From positions 34,015,243-34,079,242 of the forward strand of contig NC_089744.1 in NCBI RefSeq assembly GCF_040412425.1: a stretch of 64,000 nucleotides of DNA, written 5' to 3'. A program made the position numbers and the translations under genes. Shown here in pieces: positions 1-12,338 of the stretch. How positions within the stretch are numbered: the first letter of the stretch is position 1; the number at the start of each line of letters is the position of its first letter. Origin of the DNA: Macrobrachium rosenbergii. Taxonomy: Eukaryota; Arthropoda; Malacostraca; Decapoda; Palaemonidae. The notes beneath the pieces were generated by a model. That model was not told the DNA's origin, searched no databases, and saw nothing but the letters and a program-made list of their open reading frames with translations.

Positions 1-1813
1 CGCACGCAGATGTTTTGGGATATGCTATAACGAGGGGGAAGGGGGAAGAAATCAAGTGGAGTGCGAGGTAAAAGGACGGAGTGCATCGATGGAGTGGAAG
101 ATGACAGGAGAGTGGACAGGACCGGGACAGATGGTAATTATAAACGAAATAATGCGGATGTTATGACTCTCAACGTCACCAAATACAGGGCGCATTTTCG
201 TCACAGTTGGTATTTGGACTGGGCTTAGCTGCTAATTATAGCAAAGAGCTATTACGACGTGAAACACTGTAAGCAAACTTAAAGGCAGAATTTTATAATA
301 GGAACCAATTATTAATTCCCTCTGTAATCCTTCTAATATTTAATCTCATATTGGTAATGATCTTTAGCAAGAAATAAATCTTGGCTAATTCAGCTCTGAA
401 AGAGTGAAAACTTGGGCATCAAGATCAGTGACCGTGCCAACACAGAGGGCCTCGCTCTTTACAAGGTTAAAGAAGTTAAGGTGAAAATTACTGACCTAGA
501 CAAAATGAAGTATCAGTCACTTTTAGCCACGTCTACTTTGGGCCTGCATCAGTTGAAATGCAAAAACAATTTATACAATGTCAAACTTTAAAAACAAGTA
601 TGGGACTTGCTATGAATTGCAACTAACACAGCTTAACTGTAATGTATACAAGGTGAAAAGAAGTACGTGCTCTCCATACTGAAGCGTAGATTAAGATTTA
701 ACGGTTCTAGATACTTTTACTGCTCAGTCGTTACCATCCATTAATTTTATCGTTATGAATGTTCAAATATCCTGTACCCAAAGAATAGCAAGTACTATAA
801 TGGACTCTGAAAGCAGTGATTTTGTTTGAATTTTCCAATATTTACGATGCGTTTTATTCCTGATTGCCACCTCACGTCTGTTATCATGATTAGCAATCGT
901 ACCATGGTAAAAGTACAGTTCCAAATTCTTCTTGGAACACTTAAGGATAATCTCTGATAAGATGCTCAAGTTGTATGGATATAAGCTTAAAATGCTAAAC
1001 ACATTCTAAGTCACCAAGACAAAAAAAAAAAGTAATGTGATAAATGATCACTAGTACTAGAGATAACTGTGATTTGTAATCATCAGAATAATAATGGTAT
1101 CAGCACAAATGCCAGTTATGATTTTTGTTAGAAATCACAGCTGGTAACTGTACTGGTACAATTGCTAATTGTACAATATTTCACTTGTCATGGTATTACA
1201 CAAAAGATTAAAAGCAGGGGTTACGAACTGGAAGAAGTATTTTTTTAAACAAAATTCCAAACTTTACATTCAAAACGTTCTCTCTGAACTTAGCGCACTC
1301 CTTTCAAAAATCAGCTTATAACATTTGACTCTTCAGTTCCTTATTCTATTTGGACGAAGGAAAACAAACCTTTATGTCTCAATAATCTTGCCATTATAAA
1401 CTGAATTCTACTCGCGAGTGTCTTATTTCATTCATAAAAAAACTCGTATTCACTTGAAAGCAAGTTTTTATAATACCTTAGAATAGCCACTATCGGATTT
1501 TTTTTTTTTTTATGCCAAAGAAAAACTATCGAGCGTTTCGATACCAGTTAAAACTGTCGTTGAATTTTTTTCTTTTGAATGATGGAAAAGGTATCCGAAA
1601 ATTTCTGAATATATAAACAATATTTGAGTTTCTTTATAGTTTTCTGTCATGGCAGACTGCGATCGGTCCTTCCTGTGTCAGTCATTTCTTGTCAATATTT
1701 CAACCGAATAAAGAAGATCGCGTGCAAAGACTTACTATATTTGCCGACCTTGCCTCTTCTTGAGTAAGGTCACAGTTGCAACAGAAAAAATCGGTGATTG
1801 ACCTTCTGGCGCC

Positions 1814-1816
<3 letters not shown>
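1..1816. other. Unexplained AT-rich sequence
   Basis: I see no gene here. The first 140 bases are purine-rich. Short homopolymers lie at about 1020-1031 (A) and 1499-1511 (T). The longest open frame, 79 codons on the minus strand at 763-1002, has no motif I recognise and ordinary AT-rich composition. Confidence 0.6.

Positions 1817-1889
<73 letters not shown>
1817..1889. repeat. (GA)n microsatellite, 73 bp
   Basis: Uninterrupted GA dinucleotide run. The RERERE frames that cross it are artefacts. Confidence 0.98.
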
Positions 1890-1891
<2 letters not shown>

Positions 1892-2067
1892 GGTTCACCT
1901 TGCTAGGACCAGAATTACCCTCTCGAGGACCCGAGGTGACGAGGTCTTCCCGTTTTCAGTTTTACAATGGCTTAAACTTGGATAACGTACTGCTCTCATA
2001 TAAGATCTTCGGGGATTGAATGCTGGTTATTGAGGTGTGAGCCGCATGCTGTACTACTAGAGATCAC

Positions 2068-2069
<2 letters not shown>

Positions 2070-2143
<74 letters not shown>
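2070..2143. repeat. (GA)n microsatellite, 74 bp
   Basis: A second perfect GA run only 180 bp from the first. Flanks of the two arrays do not resemble each other, so this does not look like a local duplication. 2144-2529 holds nothing recognisable. Confidence 0.98.
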
Positions 2144-2145
<2 letters not shown>

Positions 2146-2529
2146 TTCTGATGACTTTCATTAACCCCTGGACCCACCAAGTCTTAGTGGGTCCTGATTA
2201 AACCACAACAACTTTATTCCGCATACGCATCATTGTAAAAGAACTCTTGCGTTACACCCAACCCCGTTCTACAGATTCTTACTTTTAAAAATTTTGTAAG
2301 CAACAATAACAATAAACTAACTATATATATAAAACTCTATGCATGTCTGTATCTTCATTAAATTCTTCCTAAAGTGTAAGTTCATAGTACGAACATAAGC
2401 CATCTTCAGAGATCGTCAAAGAGGTGAGGCTCCTAATTATATAATTCCAAACCCGATTTTTCTCCCTGCGTTACACATTTTAAATGTGATTTCCATAGAT
2501 TTATTCACTGAAAAACACTGGGTTTCCAC

Positions 2530-2596
<67 letters not shown>
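2530..2596. repeat. (AAT)n microsatellite
   Basis: Perfect AAT run. With the array at 2837 it brackets the hairpin element at 2634-2836. Confidence 0.97.
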
Positions 2597-2598
<2 letters not shown>

Positions 2599-2633
2599 AC
2601 CGATGAACCCCTGTAACGAGGCTATGATATCGA

Positions 2634-2836
2634 AAATTAAAAGCCACAGTAGTGTTTAGAAATATGAATGCACAGAGTTAAAAATGATAAGGAGAGATTT
2701 AAAGATACTACTCCGTATCCCTCATCAGTCCTACTTTAGGACTGACGAGGATACGGGGTAGTATCCGAAAGTCTCTCCTTATCATTTTTAACTCTGTGCA
2801 TTCATATTTCTAAACACTACTGTGGCTTTCAATTCT
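2634..2836. repeat. Foldback (hairpin) element, about 100-bp arms
   Basis: Arms at 2634-2733 and 2737-2836 are near-perfect reverse complements. The innermost eight bases on each side (2726-2733 and 2737-2744) pair exactly around the 3-base spacer ctt. A handful of mismatches and a one-base offset lie further out. The right arm abuts an (AAT)n array, and another AAT array lies 37 bp to the left. There is no coding capacity. It looks like a non-autonomous foldback or MITE-like element, or a local inverted duplication. No target duplication is evident because AAT arrays flank it. Confidence 0.85.
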
Positions 2837-2837
2837 C

Positions 2838-2896
<59 letters not shown>
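2837..2896. repeat. (AAT)n microsatellite
   Basis: Perfect AAT run directly abutting the right arm of the hairpin at 2634-2836. Confidence 0.97.
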
Positions 2897-2899
<3 letters not shown>

Positions 2900-2931
2900 T
2901 GAAGGGAAAAAACCTCTTTTAAACAGGTCTT

Positions 2932-3151
2932 ATTAAAAAGAACGGCTGTATTATGCGAATTTACCTTATACAGTATCTTTGCTATTTTCCTTATAATTCG
3001 CTTTTCGGGCTCAGCGATGTTAGTCAGCAACTGGCCGATATTCATATTGCAAAAAGGATACTGTGTGGAATGCGGGATGTCTGTTATTGAAATATCTAAT
3101 CAGAAATCCGTGGACTGTATAAGATAAATTCGCAAAATACAGCCATCCTTT

Positions 3152-3156
<5 letters not shown>
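2932..3156. mobile_element. 225-bp element with 43-bp terminal inverted repeats
   Basis: The left end 2932-2974 (starting attaaaaagaacggctg) is the reverse complement of 3114-3156 with about 5 mismatches in 43. About 139 bp of unrelated AT-rich DNA lies between. The right end runs into the (AAT)n array at 3153. The arrangement fits a MITE or foldback element, but no target-site duplication can be read because the right flank is repetitive. It is unrelated in sequence to the neighbouring hairpin. Confidence 0.7.
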
Positions 3157-3220
<64 letters not shown>

Positions 3221-3222
3221 TT
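3153..3222. repeat. (AAT)n microsatellite
   Basis: Perfect AAT run, the third in 700 bp, at the right edge of the inverted-repeat element. Confidence 0.97.
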
Positions 3223-4079
3223 GTAAAGAAAAAGGAATAATATTTTGATAAATACTTGGCCTGTACATTTTCAGAAGATTTTTCTACTACGGAAACGAGC
3301 GATTAACGTGAAATGAGAACCATTTTTCAGACAGTGGAATGAGGACCTAAATCAGCACGGCCTCTCTACAAAGGTATTCTGAATAACGGCTGACACCTTA
3401 ACTGCAAAATTGTATTTTGTAACGTTTGCATAAGTGTAATTTCAAAATGCACATGGGATGAACATATACAATCAAATTGCAATTAGGTATTGTTTCCCAA
3501 AATTTACGAGATACTTTGGGCTACGAAAAACGGTAAAATTAATATATGACGAAACAACAGCTTGCAGACTTTTTCATTGTGGATTTTGGGGTCTCACTTT
3601 CTTAATAGAAAAACCATGTAATTTCATTCCTCCGAAACCCTTTGAAAAAGGAAGTTATTTTCTGCTGTAGTTCGGAAGTGTAGGTAAATTCTAATGCAAT
3701 GGTGACAAATCTTCATTTCCCTAGTTTCAGAATGACGAAGCAATAGCTTAATGTAAGAAATAAAAGTTGGGAAGCGCCTAGGACCTCAAGGACATCGGCT
3801 GTTTTACCATGTTTCGTTACAAACCTTCTTCCTCCTTATTCCGTTGGGAACACGTTATGTTCTCCGTTCGGCAGCCACTGATGGAATTTTAATACATCGG
3901 AGGACCTTATTTATATCTGACACTTCCTCTGAGTCTTCAACACCCATCTCTCAGAAACTGGTGTATAGAAGTCCTCTGCCTTAGGCACCACTTTTTGTCA
4001 AAGGCACCCCTCTTTTCTCTCCGCTTCAGTCTTGGCATAGACAATGTCCTTAAGCTGACCGTTCCCTCAACTTTCGTGT

Positions 4080-4080
<1 letters not shown>
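3223..4080. other. Unexplained sequence
   Basis: No recognisable gene, repeat array or inverted repeat. A 70-codon frame at 3458-3670 (+) has no recognisable domain. Confidence 0.55.

Positions 4081-4151
<71 letters not shown>
4081..4151. repeat. (GA)n microsatellite, 71 bp
   Basis: Perfect GA run. Confidence 0.98.
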
Positions 4152-4154
<3 letters not shown>

Positions 4155-4862
4155 ATGTCACTCAGTTTCTCTGTATGTAATAACAATAGACATGACGCAA
4201 ATATCATAACAGTCAGTGTACCGAATAAAATTCTCCAAAATGTTAAAACTGACATTCTCCAAAATATGAAAACATCAGGCATTACGCAAATCATGATTCT
4301 CTCAGCATAACAAAAAAACAATTTACGGAGATTCTGATTCCCTAAATCATAACAACAAAAAGACGGCAAACAATCTGATTCTCCTCGTTGTCCTCTGCGA
4401 CTCTGGCAAACATCCCATCAGCTCCTAGAATGTCAGCCAATAGAAAAATTCCCGCTACCGGAAAAAAAGAAACTTGCAAAAAGTCCCTCAATTCAAGTCT
4501 CAGAGGTGGGCAGTCGAGAATGCTTCATTAACAATCTAACCCTTACGTAATGAGGAAGAATCTGATTTAAAATGGCTAAGACAAAGTGACAGTCTGTAAT
4601 CAAGCGTCTGGTAAGAAAGGCATCCTATTATTTCAATAATACAAAGATAGGTCGAAACGAAAGTTGAAAGGGATAAACCATTACACGCCATTACTCTCGG
4701 CTCTTTAAATTTAAATTCACTTTTGCGTTTAACAGTTATATAATGGGTCAACATTCAAACTCATAGTTTATATGTTGACTTAAGCAGTGAGATGTACACC
4801 TGGTGATTAGAAGACTGATTTTTCATAGCCATAAAGAAGGGAAAAGGGGCTAGCAATTTCAC

Positions 4863-4865
<3 letters not shown>
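4152..4865. other. Unexplained AT-rich sequence
   Basis: No gene or structured repeat recognised. The words ggggctagcaat near 4847-4858, just before the (AT)n array, recur near 40110, which hints at a short dispersed repeat. Confidence 0.5.
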
Positions 4866-4947
<82 letters not shown>

Positions 4948-4979
4948 AGCCTATATATACACATATACATATATACACA

Positions 4980-5039
<60 letters not shown>
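4866..5039. repeat. (AT)n array in two blocks
   Basis: Pure AT at about 4866-4945 and 4985-5039, separated by a degenerate AT/AC stretch. It forms the left border of the palindromic element at 5052-5308. Confidence 0.97.
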
Positions 5040-5041
<2 letters not shown>

Positions 5042-5051
5042 GTCACAAATG

Positions 5052-5308
5052 TTAAGCCACAAATATCGTCTAATAGCCAGTTCATGATACCACCGGGATA
5101 ACTTACACCCAAGGGGAATTGTCTATTAAGTGCTTCGTCATTGGCAGGATTGGCACCAATGAATAATTTAGAAATGACAATGCCAGTGACTTTGACCACT
5201 CAGCCATCAAGATCAGCGACAATAAACTTATCAATTACAATTTCTCTTGGGTGTAAGTTATTCCCGATGTATAGTGAACTGGATATTAAACAATATTTGA
5301 GGCCTAAT
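5052..5308. mobile_element. Palindromic (AT)n-flanked element, copy 1
   Basis: About 68 bp at 5052-5120 (ttaagccacaaatatcgt, then tccagttca-like, then aacttacacccaagggg) is the reverse complement of about 5238-5308. Roughly 120 bp lies inside. (AT)n arrays border both outer ends. Related arms recur at 7437-7600, 21590-21930 and 43155-43445. No coding sequence is present. The interiors of the copies at 21.6 and 43.2 kb carry a tRNA B-box-like word (tcgaatcc / ttgaatcc). The most economical reading is a non-autonomous inverted-repeat family that inserts into, or carries, TA-rich DNA. Confidence 0.75.
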
Positions 5309-5310
5309 CT

Positions 5311-5371
5311 ATGTATATATATGCAGATATATATATGTATATACTGTATATATATATATATATATTATATA

Positions 5372-5420
<49 letters not shown>
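5311..5420. repeat. (AT)n array
   Basis: AT run with a few ctgtat interruptions, the right border of the palindromic element. Confidence 0.95.
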
Positions 5421-5426
<6 letters not shown>

Positions 5427-6865
5427 TATGTATAATTTGCGAAAATGGTGTTCATTTACTTTTTTAAAAATCAAAAGAAAAAGTGAGGTAAAAGTACGTA
5501 GCACTAACGATGCCTAAGGTCTGCCCAAGACAACAAACATCTAAATTCCAACCATAGTTGGATTCTCAGAAACCGCTGGCAACACAGGAGTTGGCAAGCT
5601 AATCTTTCGATTAGTTTTTGGAGGAAAGAATTCCCAACAAGGGTTAAAGGAGCCAACATCGCTGAGAAACTCACCTGACCACTTGGCACCAAGGATTTCA
5701 TGCGGGTGGATTCTGGGCACGATTCCGAATAAAAAAGGTTAAAGGGAAAAAAATGCAATCACTGACCAGAATTTCCCAAACCCACTATTCATCGATATAA
5801 ATAACATAAGGTTTTTGAGTCCCCAATTATTCTGAACAATTATCTTTTTTGTTTTCAAGGACTGGACAGTTAAAAGAGGTTTGTTTTTCTCTATCGCAAC
5901 AACAGTAACATTCTCTTCCATAACAAATCTTTTCAATGTCTCTTTCTACCTTCCATGTTTCATCTCTTCTGCGAGCCTCATCTTCCAGGAAGTTATTCCA
6001 CATGAGACTCTGTCCCTTACAAGGACACCTAGTTAATAAACCCGCAACTGGTAAAAGCAAACGTAAGTACATAGTTAGTCATTCCCAACAAAGGTTTAAT
6101 CGTAAGACAATTGTAAACACAGTCCGTGGGCTCTATGGAAGAACCAGCGCCAACATGATGCCTCTAGTACTGTTCCGAAATCCATTGCAAATCTTCACTC
6201 TCTTAGTAACTTTTTACTCTTAAAAGCGTTAATCTGCAAAAGGAGAGTTTAGTGAAATACAAAAGCTGGAAGTTGTTCAATAAATAAATAAATAAAAATT
6301 ATAAGAAAATAGCCAATCCGGAAAGTAGCAAACTAAATTGAAGGGTTAAGTAAAGAGAATATTGCTAAGGCTAAAATACGCGACCCCTTAAAATACTTTC
6401 TATGCGAAGTCTACTAAAACAAAAATACATCGCTCCGGCAATAGGCAATACACGGTTGAAGTTGTTGCATCACCAAGCACAGAGTTCACCCTGATGCCGT
6501 ACTCGTTTGGCTACTATTCTATACTGCGCCATTTGAAGTCTGCCATGTAAACAAACCGAGAAGCAACGCCAGGAAGGTTGGTATTACGTCACGAGCAGAA
6601 CACGACTCGCAGCCACTTGCCATCCTATGGCATTTCCCCGATTTTCAAGAATGAATTTTAAGAGGTCAGTGCCTAGCTGGAGGGCTACCAATAGCACAAA
6701 ACAGTCGAAACAGATTGCCAGGTTGGATCATACCAAGATATGCGAGTTGTTTTAAAATAATTCTACGGTTCGTCTTGTTGGTCTAAGTAGACCCAACTTT
6801 CGAAACCCTAACGGCAATCACTGGTTCTGTGTATCATCTCTGTCCCTCTCTCACACAAAACGATT
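5421..6865. other. Unexplained sequence with a faint LINE-like frame
   Basis: On the minus strand around 5940-6020 a frame reads MWNNFLEDEARRRDETWKV. It vaguely recalls the LWN-L-P segment near the C-terminus of non-LTR retrotransposon proteins, but I would not call it from this alone. A CRE/ATF-like word ttacgtca lies at 6584-6591 in a slightly GC-richer stretch (6430-6700). No exon is convincing. Confidence 0.35.
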
Positions 6866-6891
6866 ACACACACACACACACACACACACAT

Positions 6892-6977
<86 letters not shown>
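6866..6977. repeat. Compound (CA)n(TA)n microsatellite
   Basis: CA run at 6866-6913 passes directly into TA at 6914-6977. Confidence 0.97.
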
Positions 6978-6980
<3 letters not shown>

Positions 6981-7185
6981 AGTGCACTCCACAATGAAAA
7001 TGAAGGAGAAACCAGAGGAAAAGGAAATAGAGTTCTTAATTTGTTCCCAACAGTTTTCGCCCTCCATCAGGCCTCTTCCCGGAAGAGGCCTGATGGAGGG
7101 CGAAACTGTTGGGACAAATTAAGTACTCTACTTCCTTTTCCTCTGGTTTCTCCTTCATTTTCATTGTGGAGTGCACCGTGATATT
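6975..7185. repeat. Near-perfect 211-bp hairpin
   Basis: Arms 6975-7079 and 7081-7185 are almost exact reverse complements, centred on one base at 7080 (ggcctcttcc / ggaagaggcc). Only a few substitutions or 1-base indels lie in 105 bp. The left arm abuts TA repeats, and the right side passes through about 30 bp into another (AT)n array. It has no coding capacity. Its near identity implies a recent inverted duplication or a young foldback element. Confidence 0.9.
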
Positions 7186-7215
7186 TTATCTTCGTGATTG
7201 AGAAGAATACAACTA

Positions 7216-7410
<195 letters not shown>

Positions 7411-7436
7411 TTCAACTTTATACATGAAAAATTGAC

Positions 7437-7600
7437 TCTTTCACAAATTAAGCCACAAATAACCCAATTTCCCCGCCAACAACTTACACCAAAGGGCTGA
7501 TAATATATTGTAAGTGCATATGCATTGACAATGTGGGCTAATACATGACTGGCAATTACCTTGTCCATTCAGCTATTAATCGACTTATCACCGTGGTACA
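7437..7600. mobile_element. Partial copy of the palindromic (AT)n-flanked element
   Basis: Begins tcacaaattaagccacaaat and continues with aacttacaccaaaggg, matching the left arm and interior of the copy at 5052-5308. No right arm is visible. The (AT)n array lies on the expected outer side. Confidence 0.6.
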
Positions 7601-8513
7601 TGTTCCAGTCTAATTCAGGTCCTGTATCTAGAACCGAAATACCCAGCTCCACCATAACAGGTGAGTCCTGAGTTTGTAGCACAAATAGCTAAATATGCAT
7701 GAATATTTGTCAGTTTTACACATGACATTTTTAAACTTCATAATGCATGGCGTATGGTTTTAAAATTGTGCTAAAGTTTGGTAATTTTAATCTTAACTAT
7801 AAAACTTATATCATTAACTGTGATTTGGTTGTTCTTACTTCATCAAACAGCTAAATCTAGACCGGCCTTTCTTTATCTATCAATAGCAATTTAGAGAAAA
7901 CACCCGAAATTGTAAAGTTCAACACCTCCATGACAAAGGCTTTGCCTATTTCCTTGTCAACTTTTTCATTCAGCTCTTTGGTTGTGTGACAAAAATAAAA
8001 CAGATTTTCTACTTCCCCCTACGCTTTAGGAGTTCAAGATTACTTCAAACAAAATCTTCATAGAAAAATATGTAATTTGAATGAATTTATTGAATTTTTT
8101 CTTACTGCATTGATGGCTACAAAGGTTAGCTTGCTAACTGAAGGACACCAATCAGTCCCAGTAAATAAAGCTTCACACGGGAAGTGTTTCATCCTGCACG
8201 AGACGTTCTAACATATTCTGGGACCCTCCTTCTTCGTTTCCTTCCCTGCAGGTCCGAATCAACAGCAAGTATATTAATTATTGAAACCATTCGCGTACAT
8301 CCCGCTTGTGTCTGCCTCAAAGTGACCTCGCTTGGTCCCCTACAGCTATTATTTCTGATAATGCTGCGCAGGACAGAGCAACAGGTCCTACTCCTCTCGA
8401 GCAGTCACGAAACACCCACTACTCTAACGCTATCAATATTTCCTCTTAGAAAACTAGACTGATTGATTGATTTATGGCTACTAACACTGGCGTCACAACA
8501 TCTAGGTTGTTGG
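7601..8513. other. Unexplained sequence
   Basis: No gene recognised. The frame at 8184-8462 (+, 92 codons) has no domain I can name. GATT repeats (gattgattgattta) occur near 8460-8474. Confidence 0.5.
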
Positions 8514-8633
8514 CGAAACTAAGATAAACAAGTTTAAAAGGAGTTTCCTATAAGAAATCTAAAAACATAAATAGGAAACTAAGATAAACAAGTTTAAAAG
8601 GAGTTTCCTATATAGAGATCTCATCTAAAAACA
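8514..8633. repeat. Tandem duplication of a 60-bp unit
   Basis: Two copies at 8514-8573 and 8574-8633. The first 38 bases of each (starting gaaactaagataaacaagtt) are identical, and the remainder diverges. Confidence 0.9.
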
Positions 8634-8656
8634 TACATACATATATACAAACATAT

Positions 8657-8739
<83 letters not shown>

Positions 8740-8764
8740 TGATATATATATATATATATATATA
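8634..8764. repeat. Compound (CA)n(TA)n array
   Basis: CA run around 8654-8672 followed by TA-rich blocks with tat/gta interruptions. Confidence 0.95.
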
Positions 8765-8907
8765 AAAGTCTGTGAATACACTATTACATATACACATTGT
8801 ATATGTATATGATCTAAATTTTTTTGAAGGTGGCCCGTCTGCCTAAAAATTACTGTAAATAGCTGCTCTAAATTACAATCCTCCCTAAGAACTGCTGCAA
8901 AGATAAA

Positions 8908-9010
8908 ATGTCCATCTCTGTCACGTCCCCAAAAGAGGGACTTAAGTCTTTGATTCCCAAAGACTTTCTGTCCCTCTACTACAAGCTTTGGAATTCTCTT
9001 TCTTTTCGTT
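8908..9010 (+). pseudogene. Possible LINE C-terminal fragment
   Basis: The frame contains LYYKLWNSLSFRFPVCC, which resembles the x-LWNSLP-x-CFP segment near the end of non-LTR retrotransposon reverse-transcriptase proteins. The DNA word aagctttggaattct is shared with the better LINE end at 60400-60545. No upstream reverse-transcriptase motif is visible. This is a weak call on one short motif. 8765-8907 and 9011-9257 hold nothing else I recognise. Confidence 0.25.
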
Positions 9011-9251
9011 TCCCTGTTTGCTGCATGCTTAAAAAAATAATTTCCGCCACAGTTACCATTACAATAAGTATCACTTCTAGCTGTATATAAATTTCCTAAC
9101 ATATTACTTTTTCAATGTTTTGGGTACTTTTAGTTTAAACAAACGCTTCAACGGTAGGTGTTTCAAGGAATAGGTTCGGCATCACCAACATTTTCACAAT
9201 CAATTCATAAATCACCAAACGAACAGACATGCTTTCTCTATTAAATATCCC

Positions 9252-9257
<6 letters not shown>

Positions 9258-9332
<75 letters not shown>
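9258..9332. repeat. (GA)n microsatellite, 75 bp
   Basis: Perfect GA run. Confidence 0.98.
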
Positions 9333-9335
<3 letters not shown>

Positions 9336-10334
9336 TTGACTAAAAACTAAGATACAAATGTGAGTCTTATAAAATGCTATTCAACATATGAATCAAGTCA
9401 TATGTATTGGCAAAAACACACGTGTGTAAAGTAAACTTATATTATGTGACAAGAACAGGGCATTTCAATTGCACGCAGTATAGGAGCAATAGAGAATAAT
9501 GTAACATATGATTACCCAGTTGTAAAATTGGAAAAAATGTGCACACGCGACTAAATTTATCTACTTTAGATATATCGATGACCAAACCATTTTCAGTTAC
9601 TTAAAAAATCATATTACGGTATCTTAACGTTGAAAGCTAACCTGAAGTGCCAAACGCAATATGAACATGAAACTGTAGTACCATGAAGCATGAAATTTAG
9701 GTAAAGGAAAATTGAACCTAAACATTCGGGTATGATTGTTCATCATGTTTAAAGCATTGTAACGATCTTCTCCTGACACTTCCTCCAACATTATAGTCTA
9801 CACTGAACTGTTTTGATGTAGGTTAGTTAGGTTATACGATACGGTTCTCTTCGTGTGGAGGAGCACAATTAACAAAATCTTAACGCCAAAGTTCACAGTT
9901 CCAATAATCTTCCAAGTAAGACAATATCTTAGAGTAAGGCAACAAAAACCTTACATGGCCTAGAAATTTCCAAAGAAACAATGCTAAATGGATGAATGTA
10001 CTCCCTTCTCATTTCAAGATTAAAAGCTTTATACTTAGCAAGAAAATTTGTTATCGTAGATAATAAGTTCTCCATTGAATAGGTTTCTGTAGGACCACTC
10101 CTTTAGTGACATAAGCTATATGAGACCACATCTTTGTGTCCTTGAAGAGTCTTCTATTTTTATTATATCAGGTTTGAATGTCTGTCATATTTTTCTTGAC
10201 AATAGCAAGATAAACAACTTATATTTTCACAATGACTTACAAGGGTGTTGATAACAAAAATAAATAACTTCGAATCTTTTTTTCCAGCCTAGCACAATCC
10301 TACCCAAACCCCAATTGGGTAACATTCTTACGCG
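9333..10334. other. Unexplained AT-rich sequence
   Basis: About 1 kb with no gene, tandem array or inverted repeat that I can see. Confidence 0.6.
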
Positions 10335-10342
10335 CGTGCGCG

Positions 10343-10406
<64 letters not shown>
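10335..10406. repeat. (CA)n microsatellite
   Basis: CA run preceded by a short alternating gcgcgtgcgcg stretch at about 10332-10343. Confidence 0.96.
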
Positions 10407-10410
<4 letters not shown>

Positions 10411-11390
10411 AGCCAACATTGAGAGAGAAGCTGTTGGTCACTTGTCGCTGTTATGACATATCACAATATCTCGCACAATAACTTGATCATTTCGCACCAT
10501 TAAGAAATATGTATATACACACTGCGTTGTTACCGAAGCGAGTCACACTTATGACTTCTGAGAAAATAAATTTTGTTGAATCAGTCCCAAGGAGACAGCG
10601 AGGCTGCAGTCATTGCTACGAAGGTTAGATCTGCCCCGAAGTGACCGTTACTTAATCCACACCGGTTCAGAGACGACATGACTGCTGCATTGTGGATATT
10701 TTCCGCGTGTTTAAGAAAATGTATCTTTTTCATTCTTATTTTCTTTTTCGAAAAGTTTTATTTTATAATCTCATTCACGTCTGCATCATATAATTCTTTT
10801 CTCAATTCTTTGCTTTTTTTCTAAAAAAACATTCTACTCTGCACGGTAATCTTACAACTGCTATGGTTCTATCAGGTATTACTGCTCATGGTAAGCGCCC
10901 AACTTTCAAGGTTTAACGCATCCCTCTTCACCATCCCTGACCGTCTGTCTTCATAATTCGGTGCTGAGCAATTTCTTCTTAATATCTTATTTCGCAGTTA
11001 TACAGATCACGCTTCATAGAGTCGGAGCAGAGCAAAAGAGGCTTTCCGATCTTCCTCTTCCCTATTTGTACTGAACTCCTTCTAATAATTTCTCATGAAT
11101 TCGACTGTCATTTGTTGTCGTCCGATCACCTATGAAACGGAGCCTTTTTCTATTCATAATGGTATACAAGGAGTCGGAATTTGTCTTATTTTGGATTATT
11201 TCATGAGACCAATGTACCCCAAGGAATGTTCTCATACCATGACAATGAAAGATAAGAAGTCTCGTAAGCTGGTTCATACCTTAGCATCATAGAACGAACC
11301 GGATAAAACACAACTATGGCACTGTTTTATAGCTATAGCGAGCATTTCGCTGAACAAAATTCTTAGGGGAGTCAAAAACTACTGTATGCT

Positions 11391-11391
<1 letters not shown>
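10407..11391. other. Unexplained sequence
   Basis: No recognised gene. Two overlapping frames on opposite strands (11062-11277 minus, 11095-11292 plus) are short and lack known motifs. Confidence 0.55.

Positions 11392-11463
<72 letters not shown>
11392..11463. repeat. (GA)n microsatellite, 72 bp
   Basis: Perfect GA run. Confidence 0.98.
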
Positions 11464-11464
<1 letters not shown>

Positions 11465-12338
11465 AGTAGCAAAAATATCAACGTTTTAAATAAACTTAAT
11501 ATCCAAGGAAAAATCCCTTTCATGATTCACTCACTGCTGCATAACATGTGCTGATTTTTTTTTTTTTGCCTTGTCTGCCTTCACCTGTGTTTTGATAACC
11601 TTTCTTATCGAAGTTGAACATCAAAGAAGTTTCAAGAATAATAAAGCCTAACTGGTTCTGTTCTTGGTATTTCAATTTCAACCATTCCTACGTCTACTCT
11701 GCAAGGGTGAGCCATTTACTTACTTATCTTGGGATTTTCTGTGTCAAAACTTCTGATTTTCTCTTTTGCATTTCCACTATTTGCTATGATCTTCCTACTC
11801 ACAAGAGGCGAACCTTTTGCGCCCTTTAAAATTTTTATTTACGCCCATGAGAACAGTTAATAAAAATCATGTGGTTTAACACCAAAAATCTGATAATTTT
11901 GCCCGTTTTTAAATTTCATGCATTTAAATGAAAAAAAAAAAAAAAAAAAAATTCCGATATCCTAACAAAGTGAGTTACAACAATTAACCAGCAATCATTC
12001 TGCAGCAAGAGCTTAGGTACACTTGTGCCTGTGATTGTGGATCAACGAACTTAAAATAACATATAAAATAATACCTAGCGACATTGGTAGCTTTTAACTG
12101 CTTCTGTATTAGACACAGAATTAAGGAAAACATATAATTATGTACCAGTGAAGACAAAGTTGCGATTAAATATATATTCCAGCGGAGCAGAAACTAAAGC
12201 TGACAGCAGGTTTTGGATGAAAAAGAGCTATTGAAAGATGGTGTAAATCACAATCACCCTGATTGTGTTAAAATATAAAGGCCTCGTAAGGCGACTGACA
12301 TTTCACACAACAGTATTCCATTCATGGTAAAACAAATG
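11464..12338. other. Unexplained sequence with a poly-A tract
   Basis: A 20-base A run lies at about 11932-11951. The sequence before it shows no retroelement 3' end that I recognise. Confidence 0.5.

Noticed and set aside
8608..9102. 164-codon minus-strand frame
   Set aside because: A large part is (YI)n and (CV)n from the AT/CA array, and the remainder has no motif.
9820..9835. ggttagttaggtta, resembling the arthropod telomere repeat TTAGG
   Set aside because: Only two imperfect units. Similar short words near 14695 and 42195 are also isolated. There is no telomeric array.
10332..10343. gcgcgtgcgcg as a regulatory or Z-DNA element
   Set aside because: Only about 11 bp of alternating purine-pyrimidine, continuous with a CA repeat. 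It is better seen as the degenerate edge of that array.
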